DNA of 64,000 nt from Neoceratodus forsteri (lineage: Eukaryota; Chordata; Ceratodontiformes; Ceratodontidae). The translations under genes were made by a program, and so were the position numbers. The notes below the pieces were generated by a model, which made no database searches, was not told the DNA's origin, and worked only from the letters and a program-made list of their open reading frames with translations. Of the stretch, positions 1-10,845 are shown in pieces. Location of the stretch: contig CM028131.1 of assembly GCA_016271365.2 (NCBI GenBank), forward strand, positions 289,171,001-289,235,000, read 5' to 3'. Each line of letters opens with the position of its first letter. Within the stretch, counting starts at the first letter, position 1.

Positions 1-62
1 ACCAAGAGCCAATACTCCAACTGTCACAGGTTAAGGACCCATTTACCTCTTGGTAGGACACC

Positions 63-1179
63 ATGAAAGCCGACGTCCTCCCAGCCAGACGTACGACAGT
101 AGAGGAACATAACTCCCAGGAACCTACTCGGTCACCCAGGGGACCCACTTCTCCACCCGCCGGTAGGGGTCGCTCAGGCCACAAAAAGCGCTCCCGGACA
201 AGGAGCAGGAGCTCTTCACGCTCCACAGAAGGACACAAACATAAGTGCCAATGTACCAGGTCTAGGTCCTCCTCCTCAGTGGACTCAGACCATTCCTCAT
301 CTTCCTCATCTGGGTCCTCCTCAGGGGCAGACCTCCCCAGACCCGACAGACACGTCGAGATCCCCACCTGATGACCCCTCCTTTATAGAGGTGATGCGTC
401 ACATCCAATCAAACATGGGCTGGAACACTGAGGACCTCGACCCCGAAAGGCATCGACTGGCAAAATACTTGTGCCAGAAAGACCCCAAATCAGTGGTCAT
501 ACTGCCCCTGGTGGACACTTTTCAGGATGTAACCAAGGTGGCATGGAAACATCCATCCACTCCTTCAGCTGTCCCAAACAAGGCAGATCACCTCTACAGG
601 GCACCCACAGAGGAGCCCTTCCTAGGTGAACAGCCAATAGCTGACTCCATAGTTATTACGGTCACTTATGACAGGTCCCAAAGACCAAAGCGTCTAAGTA
701 CACAGTCACTGGACAGAGAGTCCAAACAGCTGGATTCAATGGGCAGGAGGAAATATTCTTCCACCACCTGCACCATCAGATTTCTTAATTTCCTTACCCA
801 CATGGTGCAGTTTCAGAACACCATGTAGGAACAAGGGATGAACTTAGTCTGGGACGTACCAGATTGTGCACATAAAGCTTAACTAGAATAATTCATGCAG
901 AAAGGCTCAGACATAGGCACTCATGTGCTCAGGTTGGCCTATGATTCAGCAGACACTGCAGCGAGGGCAGCTGCTACGGGGGTATGCGTCAGAAGACACT
1001 CCTGGCTTATGGTGTCTGGCTTTGCCCAGGACATCCAAGTAGGCATCTTAGACGCCCCTTTTAAGGGCTCTGTCCTTTTCAGAGAGGAATCCAAAAAGAT
1101 TATCACCAGAATACAGGACTCTGGAAAGGCTGTGCACTCAGTCCAGATGATGTACAAACCCAAACTAAAACCATTTTGA
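63..1179 (+). pseudogene. DIRS-A gag, middle and C-terminal parts
   Basis: Three consecutive open stretches in different frames (63-371, 391-828, 895-1179) together make a DIRS Gag-like protein. The first is rich in Arg-Ser and Ser runs (RSRTRSRSSSRS), a low-complexity basic stretch. The second has the acidic/aromatic block around DDPSFIEVMRHIQ, which recurs in copies B, D and E. The third carries the conserved block ending in HSWLMVSGFAQDIQ, also found in D, E and F. A stop falls near 828 and a gap follows. The presumed role is RNA packaging or capsid-like assembly, inferred from position. It is non-functional as it stands. Confidence 0.8.
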
Positions 1180-1309
1180 AAAAAGCATTTTCGTGGCAAA
1201 TCTGGCCAAGAAACCAGGTATCAGCAACAGCAGCAACAGAGGGGAGGCTACAGTCACAAGGACCCCTCTCATGGCTCTGGAAGCTCGGGACATAGGTCAG
1301 CAAAACCTG

Positions 1310-3080
1310 CCCAGACCACTTTGCCCACAGCCACTAATGCCTGACTTTTGGCTGAACCCTCCTTTCCAGACAGATCTAGCAGGAGAGGTGGTCGGAGGCC
1401 ACGTTTCCCTCTATCTAGAGGGTTGGAGGATGGTCACTTCCAACCAGTGGGTTCTACAGATGATTCAATGGAGTCTCTCAATAGAATTTACCAAGATACC
1501 TCCAGACAGACCGCCCCTATTGTCCCATTATTCCCAATCCCACGCTGCTCTCATCCAGGACAAAATTCAAGCTCTGCTGGACAGGAGAGCAATAGAACCC
1601 ATACCAGCTGCTCAGAAGGGACAAAGGTACTATTCTCACTTCTTTCTGGTACCCAAGAAAGGGGAGACCTAAAACCCATCCTGGACCTCCTCGACTTCAA
1701 CAACTACGTGGAATACAGGCACTTTCGAATGGTCACGCTGCTGGGTCTACTCCCCATGATCCACCAAGGAGATTGGCTTTCATCCCTGGACATGCAGGCT
1801 ACATATTTACATATCCTGACAGCCAGGCACCACAGGAGATTCCTAAGATTTGAATTCCAAGGTCAGCATTACCATTTCAGGGCACTCCCCTTCAGCCTGT
1901 CTTCAGCACCAAGGATTTTCACTAAGTGCCTGGCAGTAGCAGCAACAGCCCTCCAAAGGAGAGGCCATTACGTCTTCCCTTACCTGGACAACTGTTTCCT
2001 TACAGCTCCGTCCAGGGAGGCTCTTCTGCACACAGTGAAAGACATCTATTCTCTCTTTGCGGCACTGGGAATCACAGTAAACATTCTGAAATCCTCACTC
2101 TGGCTGACTCAGAGGCTCCAGTTCTTTGGAGTACTCCTTGACACCTCTCGGGGGAAGGCCTTCCTCCCAGAGGACAGAGCAGATGACCTAAGGGGTCTCG
2201 CTCACCATATTCAGTCTTTACAACAGGTCCTGGCAAGGACAGTGCTCAGACTTCTTGGCCACATGGTGGCAACCATTGCCACCATGCCATTGGCCAGACT
2301 TCATATGAGGATGATCCAGTGGACTCTGAAGGCCCAATGGGATCAGCATTGGAATGATCTCGATCAGCTTGTCTTAATCCCAAAACCCATCTGACAAGCC
2401 CTTCTGTGGTGGCTTTTGCTGTCCCATCCATCAGCGGGTGCAGTCTTCCAGAGAATACCGCCTACACAGATCCTGATAACAGATGCCTCCGGTACAGGCT
2501 GGGGAGCGCAATTGCGCAACCGCAGGACTCAGAGGTCATGGTCACCAATAGAGGAGTCTCTGCATATCAATGTTTTGGAAATGAGGGCCATCTCATACGC
2601 CTTGCAAGCATTGCAAGTCGACCTACTTCCAGGACATCTCCTGGTCCAGACAGATATGTCTGCAGTGTTCTGCATCAACAAACAGGGAGGAACTCACTCA
2701 TACCATAGCTCACCATATGGTGATCTCGGCAGTTTATGTCCCAGGTGTGCAAAACACACTGGCAGACGTCCTAAGCCAGTCAAGGTCCAGAACCCACAAA
2801 TGGGAACTCCAGCAATCAGTTGTACGAGACCTGTTCGACAGGTGGGGTCTGCCAGAGTGGGCCCTTTTTGCATCCCCACACAATGCAAAACTGCTCAGTT
2901 TCTGCTCGCTAGATCCAGAGCCTGGTGTTTTCTGGCGAGACACATTGTCCCTCTGCTGGACAGGGAGATTCCTTTATGCCTTCCCTCCCTTTCCCCTGAT
3001 ACAGAGGGTTCTTCTCAAATTGTAGTCAGATGGAGCAGATATAATTCTGGTGGCACCCTTCTGACCTTGACAGATTTGGT
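1310..3080 (+). pseudogene. DIRS-A reverse transcriptase, RNase H and methyltransferase-like domains
   Basis: The RT N-terminus is read from about 1340 (FFLVPKK near 1650), then a frameshift leads into a long open stretch to 2394. That stretch contains LDMQATYLHI, LPFSLSSAPRIFTKCLA and the active-site box YLDN, where the second catalytic Asp of YxDD has become Asn. RNase H follows: ILITDASGTGWG near 2470 and LHINVLEMRAI near 2565. A Dam-like methyltransferase stretch follows (about 2830-3025), with GPFCIP/ASPHNAKLL and FPPFPLIQRVLLKL in alternating frames. Order and motifs match DIRS pol. At least three frameshifts and the changed active site mean it is dead. Confidence 0.85.
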
Positions 3081-3194
3081 TCCTCCTACTCCAACAATTG
3101 GGGAGGGAACCACCTCTACCTCTACCACTGACTTCATAATTGCTCTCTCAGGACAGTGGAATTTTAGTCCACCCAGACCTGAGATCCTTACACC

Positions 3195-4215
3195 TGCATG
3201 CATGGCTCCTACAATCCAAGTCATTTGCTGCTTTGAGGTCTCGGCCAGAGTAGCTGACATTTTGGTGGCCACCAGGAAACCCTTCACCAGGGCTACATAC
3301 GCCGTGAAGTGGAAACGCTTCTGTCTTTGAGCATTCAGCCGTCACATAGATCCACTTGCTTGCCCAGTGAACTAAGTCCTGGAGTACCTCCTTTCCCTTT
3401 CTGACTCAGGTCTTAGCTACTCCTCCATAAAGGTGCACCTCTCTGTGGTGTCAGCTTATCACACACCTATGCAGGGAAAATCCCTGGCATAATTGGACCT
3501 TGCATGCACATTCCTATGTGGTATCCTTTGTATGAAGTCACCCATCAGGGACCCCATCCCTTCATGGGACCCTCTTTTTATCCTGGAAAAACATGTTGCC
3601 TCCATTTGAACCAGTCACAGATTGCAAGCTCCACTTTCTGTCTTGGAAAGCATTATTTTTGGTTGCAGTCACTTCAGCTCAGAGAATCTCTGAGCTTCAG
3701 GCTCTGATGTGTAAAGAACAGTATTCAATTTTCCACAGAGACAGGGTGTCTCTGCGAACAAATCCTAAGTTTCTACCAAAGGCGGTGTCTGAATTAACCC
3801 TTAACCAAGACATAAACTTGCCAGTTTATTATCCAGAGCAGTTGAACAGAGAAGCTCTGTTACATACATTAGATGTTCGCTGGATTCTCCATTTTATTTA
3901 ACCTGAACCCGGGGATCCAGACAATCTGACCAATTGTTCATCTCATTTGCCCCACGAAAGTTAGAGGCACTTGTTAGAAAACAAACCCTTTCTAAATGGT
4001 TGGTTAATTGTATTGTGTTCTGTTATCAGAAGTACAACAAACCCTTACCGGGAACAGTAAATGGTCACTCCACCAGAGGAGTCGCAGCCTCCTTTGCTTC
4101 CTTAAGGAATGTGTCTGCAGCGGACATATGCGGAGCAGCCTCCTGGAGTTCAGTCTACACATTCGTTAAGCAATACAATCTGGACATTGCTTCTAGGCAC
4201 AGGATTAGCTTCAGC
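3195..4215 (+). pseudogene. DIRS-A tyrosine recombinase
   Basis: The SAM-like N-terminal part reads RATYAVKWKRFCL near 3290. The core-binding part contains VTSAQRISELQAL (about 3668-3706), which holds the first catalytic Arg. The C-terminal part at about 4060-4190 contains GHSTRGVAASFASL, giving the His-x-x-Arg pair, and FVKQYNLDI with the nucleophile Tyr. The R-H-R-Y set is recognisable, but stop codons and frameshifts at about 3330, 3375, 3490 and 3901 break the gene. The enzyme would integrate a circular DNA intermediate. It is related to phage integrases in fold only. Confidence 0.82.
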
Positions 4216-4327
4216 CTTGTGGTCCTGCAGGGCCTTCTCTCATGTGGGACTCAGTCTTTATCTCTCTGTTCCTCCACCCTGTATGTAAAGGACTATGTTC
4301 TGCTTGGGACTCAGTCCTACTTGCGTT

Positions 4328-4422
4328 ACCTGCTGCAAGAGCTCCATCTCAAAGTAAGATAGTGCAGTTACGTAAGCACTTACCGTAACAGTAGATCTTC
4401 GAGAGGAGCTCTTGCAGCAGGT
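4328..4422 (+). repeat. DIRS-A internal complementary region (palindromic)
   Basis: Perfect 18-bp inverted arms lie at 4328-4345 and 4405-4422. They flank about 59 bp containing GTGCAGTTACGTAAGCACTT and AACAGTAGATCT. The middle matches the reverse complement of the terminal extension seen at the right end of copy D (37521-37552). In DIRS elements such a region pairs with both ends to template the closed circle, so this is the ICR. Confidence 0.85.
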
Positions 4423-4740
4423 ACTGTTTCCCACGCACCTTCCCCTCCTTCCCCTCAAGGGATTCCTTCTGCATTCACAGCAGGAACATCTGCCTCCTAG
4501 GCTACTGGAGGATCCTTGGTTTCTTCATCCAAATTTTCATCTGTGCCAGGGTCTCTGGCAGGAGAACTGAGGGATGCTGTGGGGATGCCCCTTTTATACC
4601 ACATGGGATGTCAGGGGTGGGCCGATGGGGGCGATCCCCCGCTGTATACTGCTAGCTAGAAAATTTCCACAGGGTCCTGCCCCCTGCTGGCTTCAGTCCT
4701 ATTTGTGTTACCTGCTGCAAGAGCTCCTCTTGAAGATCTG
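4423..4740 (+). repeat. DIRS-A 3' spacer and right inverted terminal repeat
   Basis: After the ICR comes a non-coding spacer, then GCTAGCTAG (about 4650) and a second copy of CCTGCTGCAAGAGCTCCTCT ending in GAAGATCT at 4739. The same terminal string occurs at D's right end (37490-37520), at D's left end in reverse complement (18461-18500) and at B's left end (10810-10835). Unlike D, the roughly 30-bp extension after AGATCT is missing before the junction with copy B. Confidence 0.75.
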
Positions 4741-5170
4741 GCAACCATTCGGCCATCAACAGACATATGGAAGGCAGAGATGGCAGACACGTGCACCTTA
4801 AGAGAGAAGTACTTCAGGCCAGATTCTGAACGAGACAGTAAGTACTCCACAGCCTGATTAACGGGACAAGTGAAGGGGTCCAGCTGACGTGAAGAAGCCC
4901 ACAGTGCAAAGCATTCCCACTTCATTGAATACATGGCCATATTGGACAGCTTCCTGGCCACCATCAGGACATCAGCTACCTTAGGTGAAACCCCGAACCA
5001 ACCCATGGCTATGTCCTCAGGAGCCAGGCATGAAGATGGAGGGATTTGAAGTCCAGATGGACCAGGGTTCCCTGTTTCTGGGAGAACATGCCAGTGCACA
5101 GAGAAAGAGGTACTGGAGGTTCCACTGTCAGCTGTTGCAGTAAAGAGAATCAAATCTGACAAGGCCAGAA
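4741..5170 (-). pseudogene. DIRS-B tyrosine recombinase, N-terminal part only
   Basis: The minus frame reads KVADVLMVARKLSNMAMYSMKW, then FALWASSRQLDPFTCPVNQAVEYLLS and LKVHVSAISAFHMSVDGRMVA. This is the same N-terminal domain as in copies A and D. The catalytic R-H-R-Y half is absent because the sequence breaks off at the A/B junction (4740/4741). Confidence 0.8.
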
Positions 5171-5199
5171 GGGGGCGATGAGAGTCATCATGGTCCCTT

Positions 5200-6436
5200 T
5201 CATCTGAAGCTTAATCAGAAGCAGGGGGATGGGAGGAATTGCATACAGTAACCTCCCTATCCAGGAGCGGGACAAAGAGTCTCACCACAAAACTCCAGGC
5301 CCTGGATGGAGAAAGCAAAAAAGCAGCTGTTTTGCAACAAGTGGGTACACAAAAAGATCCAACTCTGGATGACCCCACCTATTGAACAGGTTTTCTACTA
5401 CGGAGGTCAACAGCTCCCACTTGTGCATTCTGGACTGTGACCTGCTTAACTTGTCTGCCAGGATATTTTGGATGCATGGAATGTGCACGGCCAACAGTTC
5501 GAGACTGTGATCGAGTCCAACACCAGACTCTCATTGCTTTTTGGCACAGGGGTACGAGTGAGTGCACCCCTGCTTGTTGATGTAGTAGACTTGATGTAGT
5601 GGACTACACTGACATTGTCCATCTGCACTAACAGAAGATCCGAGGATAGCTGAGTATGGAAGGCCTGCAAGGCATAAAGAATGGCCCGCATCTCCAGGTC
5701 ATTTATGTGGAGAGAGGACTCCAGTTGGGACCACGTCCCTTGAGTATGCTGAGGCCCTTGATGAGCTCTCCACCCCACCCCCAAAGCATCTGTTGTGAGA
5801 ATCTGCTGAGGGGAAGGGAATGAGGAAAGGAACTCCTCGTAACAGGTTGCTGGATTCCATCCACCAAAGCAGAACCCTTTTTACCGAAGAGGAGACTAGG
5901 ACCAGCTGTTCCAGGTCGTTGGTACGCTGGTCCCACTGGACCCTCAGTGTTCATTGGGGAATCCTAATGTGCAGTCTAGCTAGAGGCACTGTGAATGCAG
6001 CCATCAGGCCCAAGAGTCAGAAGAAGATTCTGGCTGAGACATAGCTGTGGTACATCAGGTGGGTTTGAGCTATAAGGCGATCTGCCCAGTCCTGGGGCAG
6101 GAAGGCCATGCCCTGAGAGGTATCCAGGACTGCAGTATGTACTGAAGGTGCTGACAAGGAGTTAGAACTGACTTGAGCAGGTTAACCATAATGCCCAGAT
6201 CCTGGAGTAGGCGCGTGGTATGTTCCACAGTCTGTAACAGACGCTCCCTGGACTGGGCTTTGAGAAGCCAGTTGTCCAGGTAGGGAATGACAATAGACTC
6301 CCTGCCACCTGAGGGCAACTGCTACCACTGCCAAGCATTTGGTAAACACCCGAGGGGCCAAGGAAAAGCCAAAAGGCAAAGTCCAGAATGGAAAGTGTGC
6401 CCCCAAAAATGAAACCTTAGGTACTGTCAGTGGAAG
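5200..6436 (-). pseudogene. DIRS-B RT C-terminal part, RNase H and methyltransferase-like domains
   Basis: Reading downward from 6436: LPFGFSLAPRVFTKCLAVV (about 6340-6400), then IPYLDNWLLKAQSRERLLQT with YLDN in place of YxDD. RNase H follows with LESSLHINDLEMRAILYALQ at about 5650-5720 and VQMDNVSVVHYI after it. The methyltransferase-like start is NRWGHPELDLF near 5350. The upstream half of RT is separated by the L2-like insertion at 6437-7774. Several frameshifts are present. Confidence 0.8.
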
Positions 6437-7774
6437 GCATGTAAATAAATCATAAATAAATAAATAACCCTTTATTTATATTGTGTCTTTCAACCATCAA
6501 GGAGCCTAACAATTAAAACAGAATGAGTCATAAAATCCACACATCATAAATAATATAAAATGCAACTAATGCAGATAAAACCATAGTTTAAATCAGTTAT
6601 CATATGTTTTTTTCAACAGATAAGTTTTAAAGGCATGTTTAAATCCCTCCACAGTTGTGCACTCCCATAGCTGACGGGGTAGAGAATTCCAAAGGGTAGG
6701 GGCTGCATGCATAAATGCCCAGGCCTGTGAAGATTTTAAATGGACCCTTGGAATCTCTAGCACTACCTCGTCAGCCGATCGGAGCGATCACCCAGGGCAG
6801 TAAGGAACCAGAAGCTCTTTCAGGTAGTCCGGGCCCAGTCCATGTAGGGCTTTATAAGTCAGAAGTCTGACTTTAAATGTGATTTCCCACTGTACTGGCA
6901 GCCAGTACAGACCACACAGCACCAGAGAAATATGACTGGACCGAGAGGTTCCCATCAATAGCCAGGGCACTGCGTTCTGCGGCAGCTGCAAGCGGCGGAT
7001 ATCCACCCAGGATGCCACAGGTAGAGGGAATTGCAATAATCCAGGTGTGAGGACACACAGGCATGGACCAATGTAGGGAGATCACCAGATGGAACAAGAT
7101 GCTTAACCCAGGAGATATTCCTCAGATGGTAGAGGATTTGATGACAGCCAACACCTGTGAACACAGAGTCAGCCTTTCATCAAAAATTGCCCCCAGGTTT
7201 TGCAGCTGTTCAGAGGTTGGGAGCGATAAGCCCCCTAGGAAAAGACTCAAGGGCAAACCTACCCCTGGCCCCCCATCCGGCACCCCGGTTCCACAACCAG
7301 CACCTCAGTCTTTTCCGAGTTCAGCCTCAACCAGCTCAAATTCATCCAATCCTGGATTTCAGTGAGGCAGTTATTAAACACTAGGAGAGGTCTATCCTGG
7401 TCAGGTGCAAAAGAAAGGCAGAGCTGGGTATCATCAACATAACAGTGAAACCTCAGCCCATACCTTCTTTCAATGTCTCTGAGGGGTAGCATATACACTG
7501 CAAACAACAAGGAGGACGACACCGATCCCTGAAGCACCCCACATGACAGAGGAACTGGGTCAGAGGAGTGAATCCCTAACACCACCCTCTGAGTTCTTCC
7601 AGTGAGGAAAGATGTAAACCACCTGAGGACTGTACCTGATAGGCCACAGATGAACCTCAGGTGACCGAGCAAAACCTCATGGTCCACAGTGTCAAATGTT
7701 GATGAGAGATCTAGAAGAACCAAGATGGAATGTTTTTTCCAATCTCTTGCCATCAGGAGATCATTGAGCACCCG
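6437..7774 (-). mobile_element. L2-like LINE, 5' truncated, inserted in DIRS-B RT
   Basis: The minus-strand RT region (7259-7771) reads VLLDLSSTFDTVDHEVLLGH and has CYVDDTQLCLS, an intact YxDD box. A C-terminal stretch follows (about 6788-7036: LYWLPVQWEITFKVRLLTYKALHGL) that is typical of L2/Rex-type fish and amphibian LINEs. The 3' end, toward 6437, is a run of TAAA units, the usual L2 tail. The insert splits DIRS-B just after the motif LDMKDAYLHI. The endonuclease is missing. No clear target duplication was found. Confidence 0.8.
6788..7771 (-). pseudogene. L2-like LINE ORF2 (RT and C-terminal domain)
   Basis: The first 170 residues from 7771 are open and contain RT blocks 3 to 6, including the catalytic YVDD. 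After 7259 the frame is lost, and the C-terminal region is recovered in other frames to about 6788. The usual PQGS before YxDD reads LQGSVSSSLLF. This is a fragment of a roughly 1000-residue protein, with endonuclease and RT start absent by 5' truncation. Confidence 0.75.
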
Positions 7775-8260
7775 AACCTAGATATGTAGGTAGGCATCCT
7801 TCATGTCGAGGGAGCAAATCCAGTCTCACTGGTACAGAACGTGCAGCAGACCCTGCAGTGTCACCATCCAGAATTTGTTTATACTGAATGTACAGATTTA
7901 GCTCCCCGGAGGTCTAGAATGGGCCTCAGATCCCCTGTGCATTTGGGGACCAGGAAGAAATGAGAGTAGAACACTGCCCCTTGTTGGGACTCTGGGACAG
8001 GTTCTGTGGCCCTTTTGTTTAGTAGAGAGTGGATTTCCTCCTAGAGCACTGGGATGTGGGCCAGAGGATAAGAGGACAGAACCAGAGGGGTTTATGGAGG
8101 GTGCTCCAGAAGTTCCTGAATGTGTCCATTTTCTATTAGCTGCAGTACCCAGACATCTCTGGTAATTTTCCTCCACTTGTCCAGGTGCAGGGAGAAATGA
8201 TCCTGTACAACCACCGTCTGCCTTATGGGAGAGGGGAGAGGTCGGGCAAGGAGTTAGATC
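7775..8260 (-). pseudogene. DIRS-B RT, N-terminal part
   Basis: The minus frames read FYSHFFLVPKCTGDLRPILDL (about 7900-7970) and WICSLDMKDAYLHI (about 7780-7830). They continue into the part below 6436 once the LINE is removed. The upstream part near 8130-8176 resembles the ITRDVWVLQLIENGHI block before the RT palm in copies A and D. Stops are present. Confidence 0.75.
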
Positions 8261-8439
8261 GAACTGTCAGGGGGGGCAGTGGCCACACCACCTCCCCCTG
8301 GGGGGTTTTCCCATGGAAGAGGAGTGGGTGGGCAAGGTGGGGGCAGCCTGACACTTACCCTGAAGCTTGTTAGAAGGCTTGGGTCTATGGATAGGCCACT
8401 GAAAAGGCACTCAACCACTTTTGGTTTAGTTGTTGTGGT

Positions 8440-10569
8440 ATGTAGAGTGGACCAATCACAAGGTGCGGCCAGAGGCTTGCAGTTGAGACTGTATGTCCTG
8501 TACATCTGCCTCGAACAGTTTGAAGTCTCCAAAGGGGACATTCAGGATAGACAATTGATCATCCTGGGCAAAGCCTGACACCCTCAGCCAAGACTGTCTT
8601 TGCAGACAAATGGCTGCCATGGCAGCCTTGGCCACAGTGTCCATGGTGTCATAGGCAGCCTTAAGAAGGTGTGTGTAGACATCAGAACCTGCTTGGAGAG
8701 ACTGCAGCATCTGCTGTTTTAGGGGGTTCTCTGGGAGAGCCCAGGAATTTTCAAGGGCCTGATCCCAGAGCTGGTTTTGGTACTGGACCATACGGACAAT
8801 GTAGTTCAACACCCTGCTGGTCAGTGTGGCAGAGGTAAAGGTTCTTTTGCCAGTGTGATCCAGCCACTGGGACTCCTTATCCAGACGCAAGGAACTGAGA
8901 TGTTTTTGCCTCTTGGTGTGGTCCTGGGCAGCATCGATGACCCCCAAATGTGCTTAAGACTGGTCGGTGAATAAAGGCCTCCCTACTGGAGCTTGCTATT
9001 ATTTGTCCACTTTCCTCGGCACGGCTGGAGTCAAACTGGGCTGGTGCCAGGTGGCCATGGTGGCATCCTCAAAGGACTCAGTCAAGGGATGGATGACCAG
9101 AGGAGGGGTGTCTGGCAGTTGCAAATAAATGGCTAGTCATTGCCAAGCGGGATCTTGCTCCTCTGTGTCGAAGCCTATGGCCAACTGTAATAGTCTCATA
9201 ACCAAGATGAAAGAGGGGTTATCTGGGGGGGACCATAGGATGTACCTCAGGGTCTCATCACTGTTGGACGAGACCGTGCAGGAAGAGGTGGAAGAAGTGG
9301 CTCCTCCGTCATTGCCCTCATCCAGAGGAGTGAGGTCTGGGCAACACCCATCTTCATACCCCGAGTCCTGAGGGGGGGGAGCAAGGGCCTTGGGTTCTGA
9401 GGCATGGGCCACGGTCCTACTGGAAGAGCAGGGGGCCACTGCAAAGACAGGTCCTGAGGAGGAGCAAGCTTAGCTGGCATAAAATCCCACAAGGTGGTAA
9501 GTTCCAAAGAGAGTGCACTCTAAACAGCCAGCCAAGGACAGCCACACAGCAATTGCAGAAATAACAAAAATTTACTTTATTAGGACAATCCTCAGAATCT
9601 TAGGAGTTTCCTGCACTCTCCTTGGAACTGATTGATCAATTGTGGGCTGGCTGCCCGGGCTGTGCACCCCTTACTTGGTGGTTCACGGTGGCCATTTCGG
9701 GATTTGTTTCCCATAAGGCAGTAAGTATGGAGTGAAAGTTAACCACCATCAGCTTCTGACCCACCAGATGAGCTGAGGGAACACCAGGATCAGCACTGGG
9801 GAGGGTGGCCAAACAGGCTGAGGCCTGTGGGGAAGCTACTTGGCATGGCTTGGCATTGGGAAGGCAATGGCGACATGGGCTCAGGCCAGGGGGACTCTGG
9901 AGGGTAGAGGCTCCAGCCTCAAGGCAGCATCTGAAGTCAGCAGCAGGGGGTTAGGCTGTATCCCTGTGACCACTGATGCTGAGCCAGCTGAGCCACTTGA
10001 CTGAGTGCCTGCCTAAAATTAAGGGCCTGAACAGCAGGGGCTGAGAAGTCAGTGGGATGCCAGAGCCCCTGAAATGAATGCCCACCACTGAGAGATTGGT
10101 GGGAAGAGCTGCCAATGGAAGCCCTGCAGGAGAAAGGGCATGCAAGGCAGAAGGTATCACCCCTGACAATGTGGATGGCCCCACCGTGGTTGACACATGG
10201 AGCAGTGACCGGAAGCGAGACGAGGAGGACCGGGTTTTCTCCTTAGGATGGTGCTTGCCTTGATGCCTGTGCTTCCCTGATGACTTGTTCTAGGCCTTGA
10301 AGAGTTATGAGCCTGAGGAACTTTGGGCATGAAGTTCTTTCTAGGCGACTTTCTGCTTCAGCAGAAATGTTTCGAGGGTCTGTACTTGGGCACTTCCTGG
10401 AGGCCTGGTTGAAGATACAGGAGATCATGCAAGCTTGAGTGTCGAGTTCTGGGCCTAGGCAGCAGACGCAAGCCTTGTGGTCATCTTTCTCAGGGATCTT
10501 CTGCCCGCAGGCACACTTTTTGAAGAGGTTCCCAGAGGCGGAGCTCAGCATAAATGGAGTGGGAAACAA
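8440..10569 (-). pseudogene. DIRS-B gag
   Basis: The N-terminus at 10569 carries a Cys/His pattern (KCACGQKIPEKDDHKACVCC) also present in copy D, so the start of gag is well placed. Middle segments lie at 9951-10196 and 9137-9507 (SPPDNPSFILVMRLLQLAIG). The conserved C-terminal block is open at 8456-8947 and includes AYDTMDTVAKAAMAAICLQR and SWLRVSGFAQDDQ. Frameshifts separate the pieces. A possible short insertion lies at 9504-9735. Confidence 0.78.
9504..9735. other. Possible short insertion in DIRS-B gag
   Basis: A 232-bp stretch with no Gag similarity is flanked by the 5-bp direct repeat AAGTT (9499-9503 and 9736-9740). Its minus strand has an AATAAAG signal (near 9575). Its first 14 bases recur inverted, with one mismatch, about 110 bp inside. 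It could be a small non-autonomous LTR or DNA element. The evidence is thin. Confidence 0.35.
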
Positions 10570-10740
10570 TCACTTTATTGCTAAAGTGATACACTCTGGG
10601 GAAATAAAAAAAAAAGTTTGAAATTTTTCGGTGAAATGGCAGTCAACTGAAGTTGGTGGATCTCCGTGAAGACCAACGTGCGATGGTCAATGGCGACAGG
10701 TCGATATCAGTGTGTGACATCTGAGTGGACAGTCCCTGGT

Positions 10741-10845
10741 AGACTGCTAGCTAGAAAAGTTTCTGTGTGATCCTAGTGCCTGCCATTTATAGTTCTATGG
10801 GTGTGGCTTGCTGCAAGAGATACCCTTGAAGAAATTTCTTCATAC
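10741..10845 (-). repeat. DIRS-B left inverted terminal repeat
   Basis: AGACTGCTAGCTAGAAAAGT (10741-10760), then a CTTGCTGCAAGAGAT-type terminal string near 10808-10825, match in order the right-end repeat of copies A and D. This fixes the 5' end of B at about 10840-10860 and shows B has both gag start and left ITR. Confidence 0.75.

Larger units (their letters stand above)
1..4740 (+). mobile_element. DIRS-like retrotransposon copy A (5' end outside window)
   Basis: Gag, RT/RNase H/methyltransferase-like and tyrosine recombinase remnants follow one another on the plus strand, then an internal complementary region and an inverted terminal repeat. This is the layout of vertebrate DIRS elements, which use a recombinase rather than an integrase. 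The untranslated leader and the Cys/His start of gag, present in copy D, lie before base 1. All three genes are broken. The right end abuts copy B, which points the opposite way and lacks the end of its recombinase, so A probably jumped into B. Confidence 0.88.
4741..10845 (-). mobile_element. DIRS-like retrotransposon copy B (3' truncated)
   Basis: On the minus strand, from high to low coordinates: left terminal repeat (about 10840), gag, RT, an inserted L2-like LINE, more RT, RNase H, methyltransferase-like domain and the first part of the recombinase. The recombinase stops abruptly at 4741, where copy A's right end begins. If A inserted into B, the missing part of B should lie left of A, outside the window. 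Coding regions are riddled with frameshifts. It resembles copies A, D and E more than C. Confidence 0.85.

Noticed and set aside
63..371. Possible SR splicing factor gene
   Set aside because: The Arg-Ser run is followed by DIRS Gag blocks and sits at the gag position of a DIRS element.
4328..4422. Rho-independent terminator or cruciform regulator
   Set aside because: The palindrome is the DIRS internal complementary region, with matching terminal repeats; the genome is eukaryotic.
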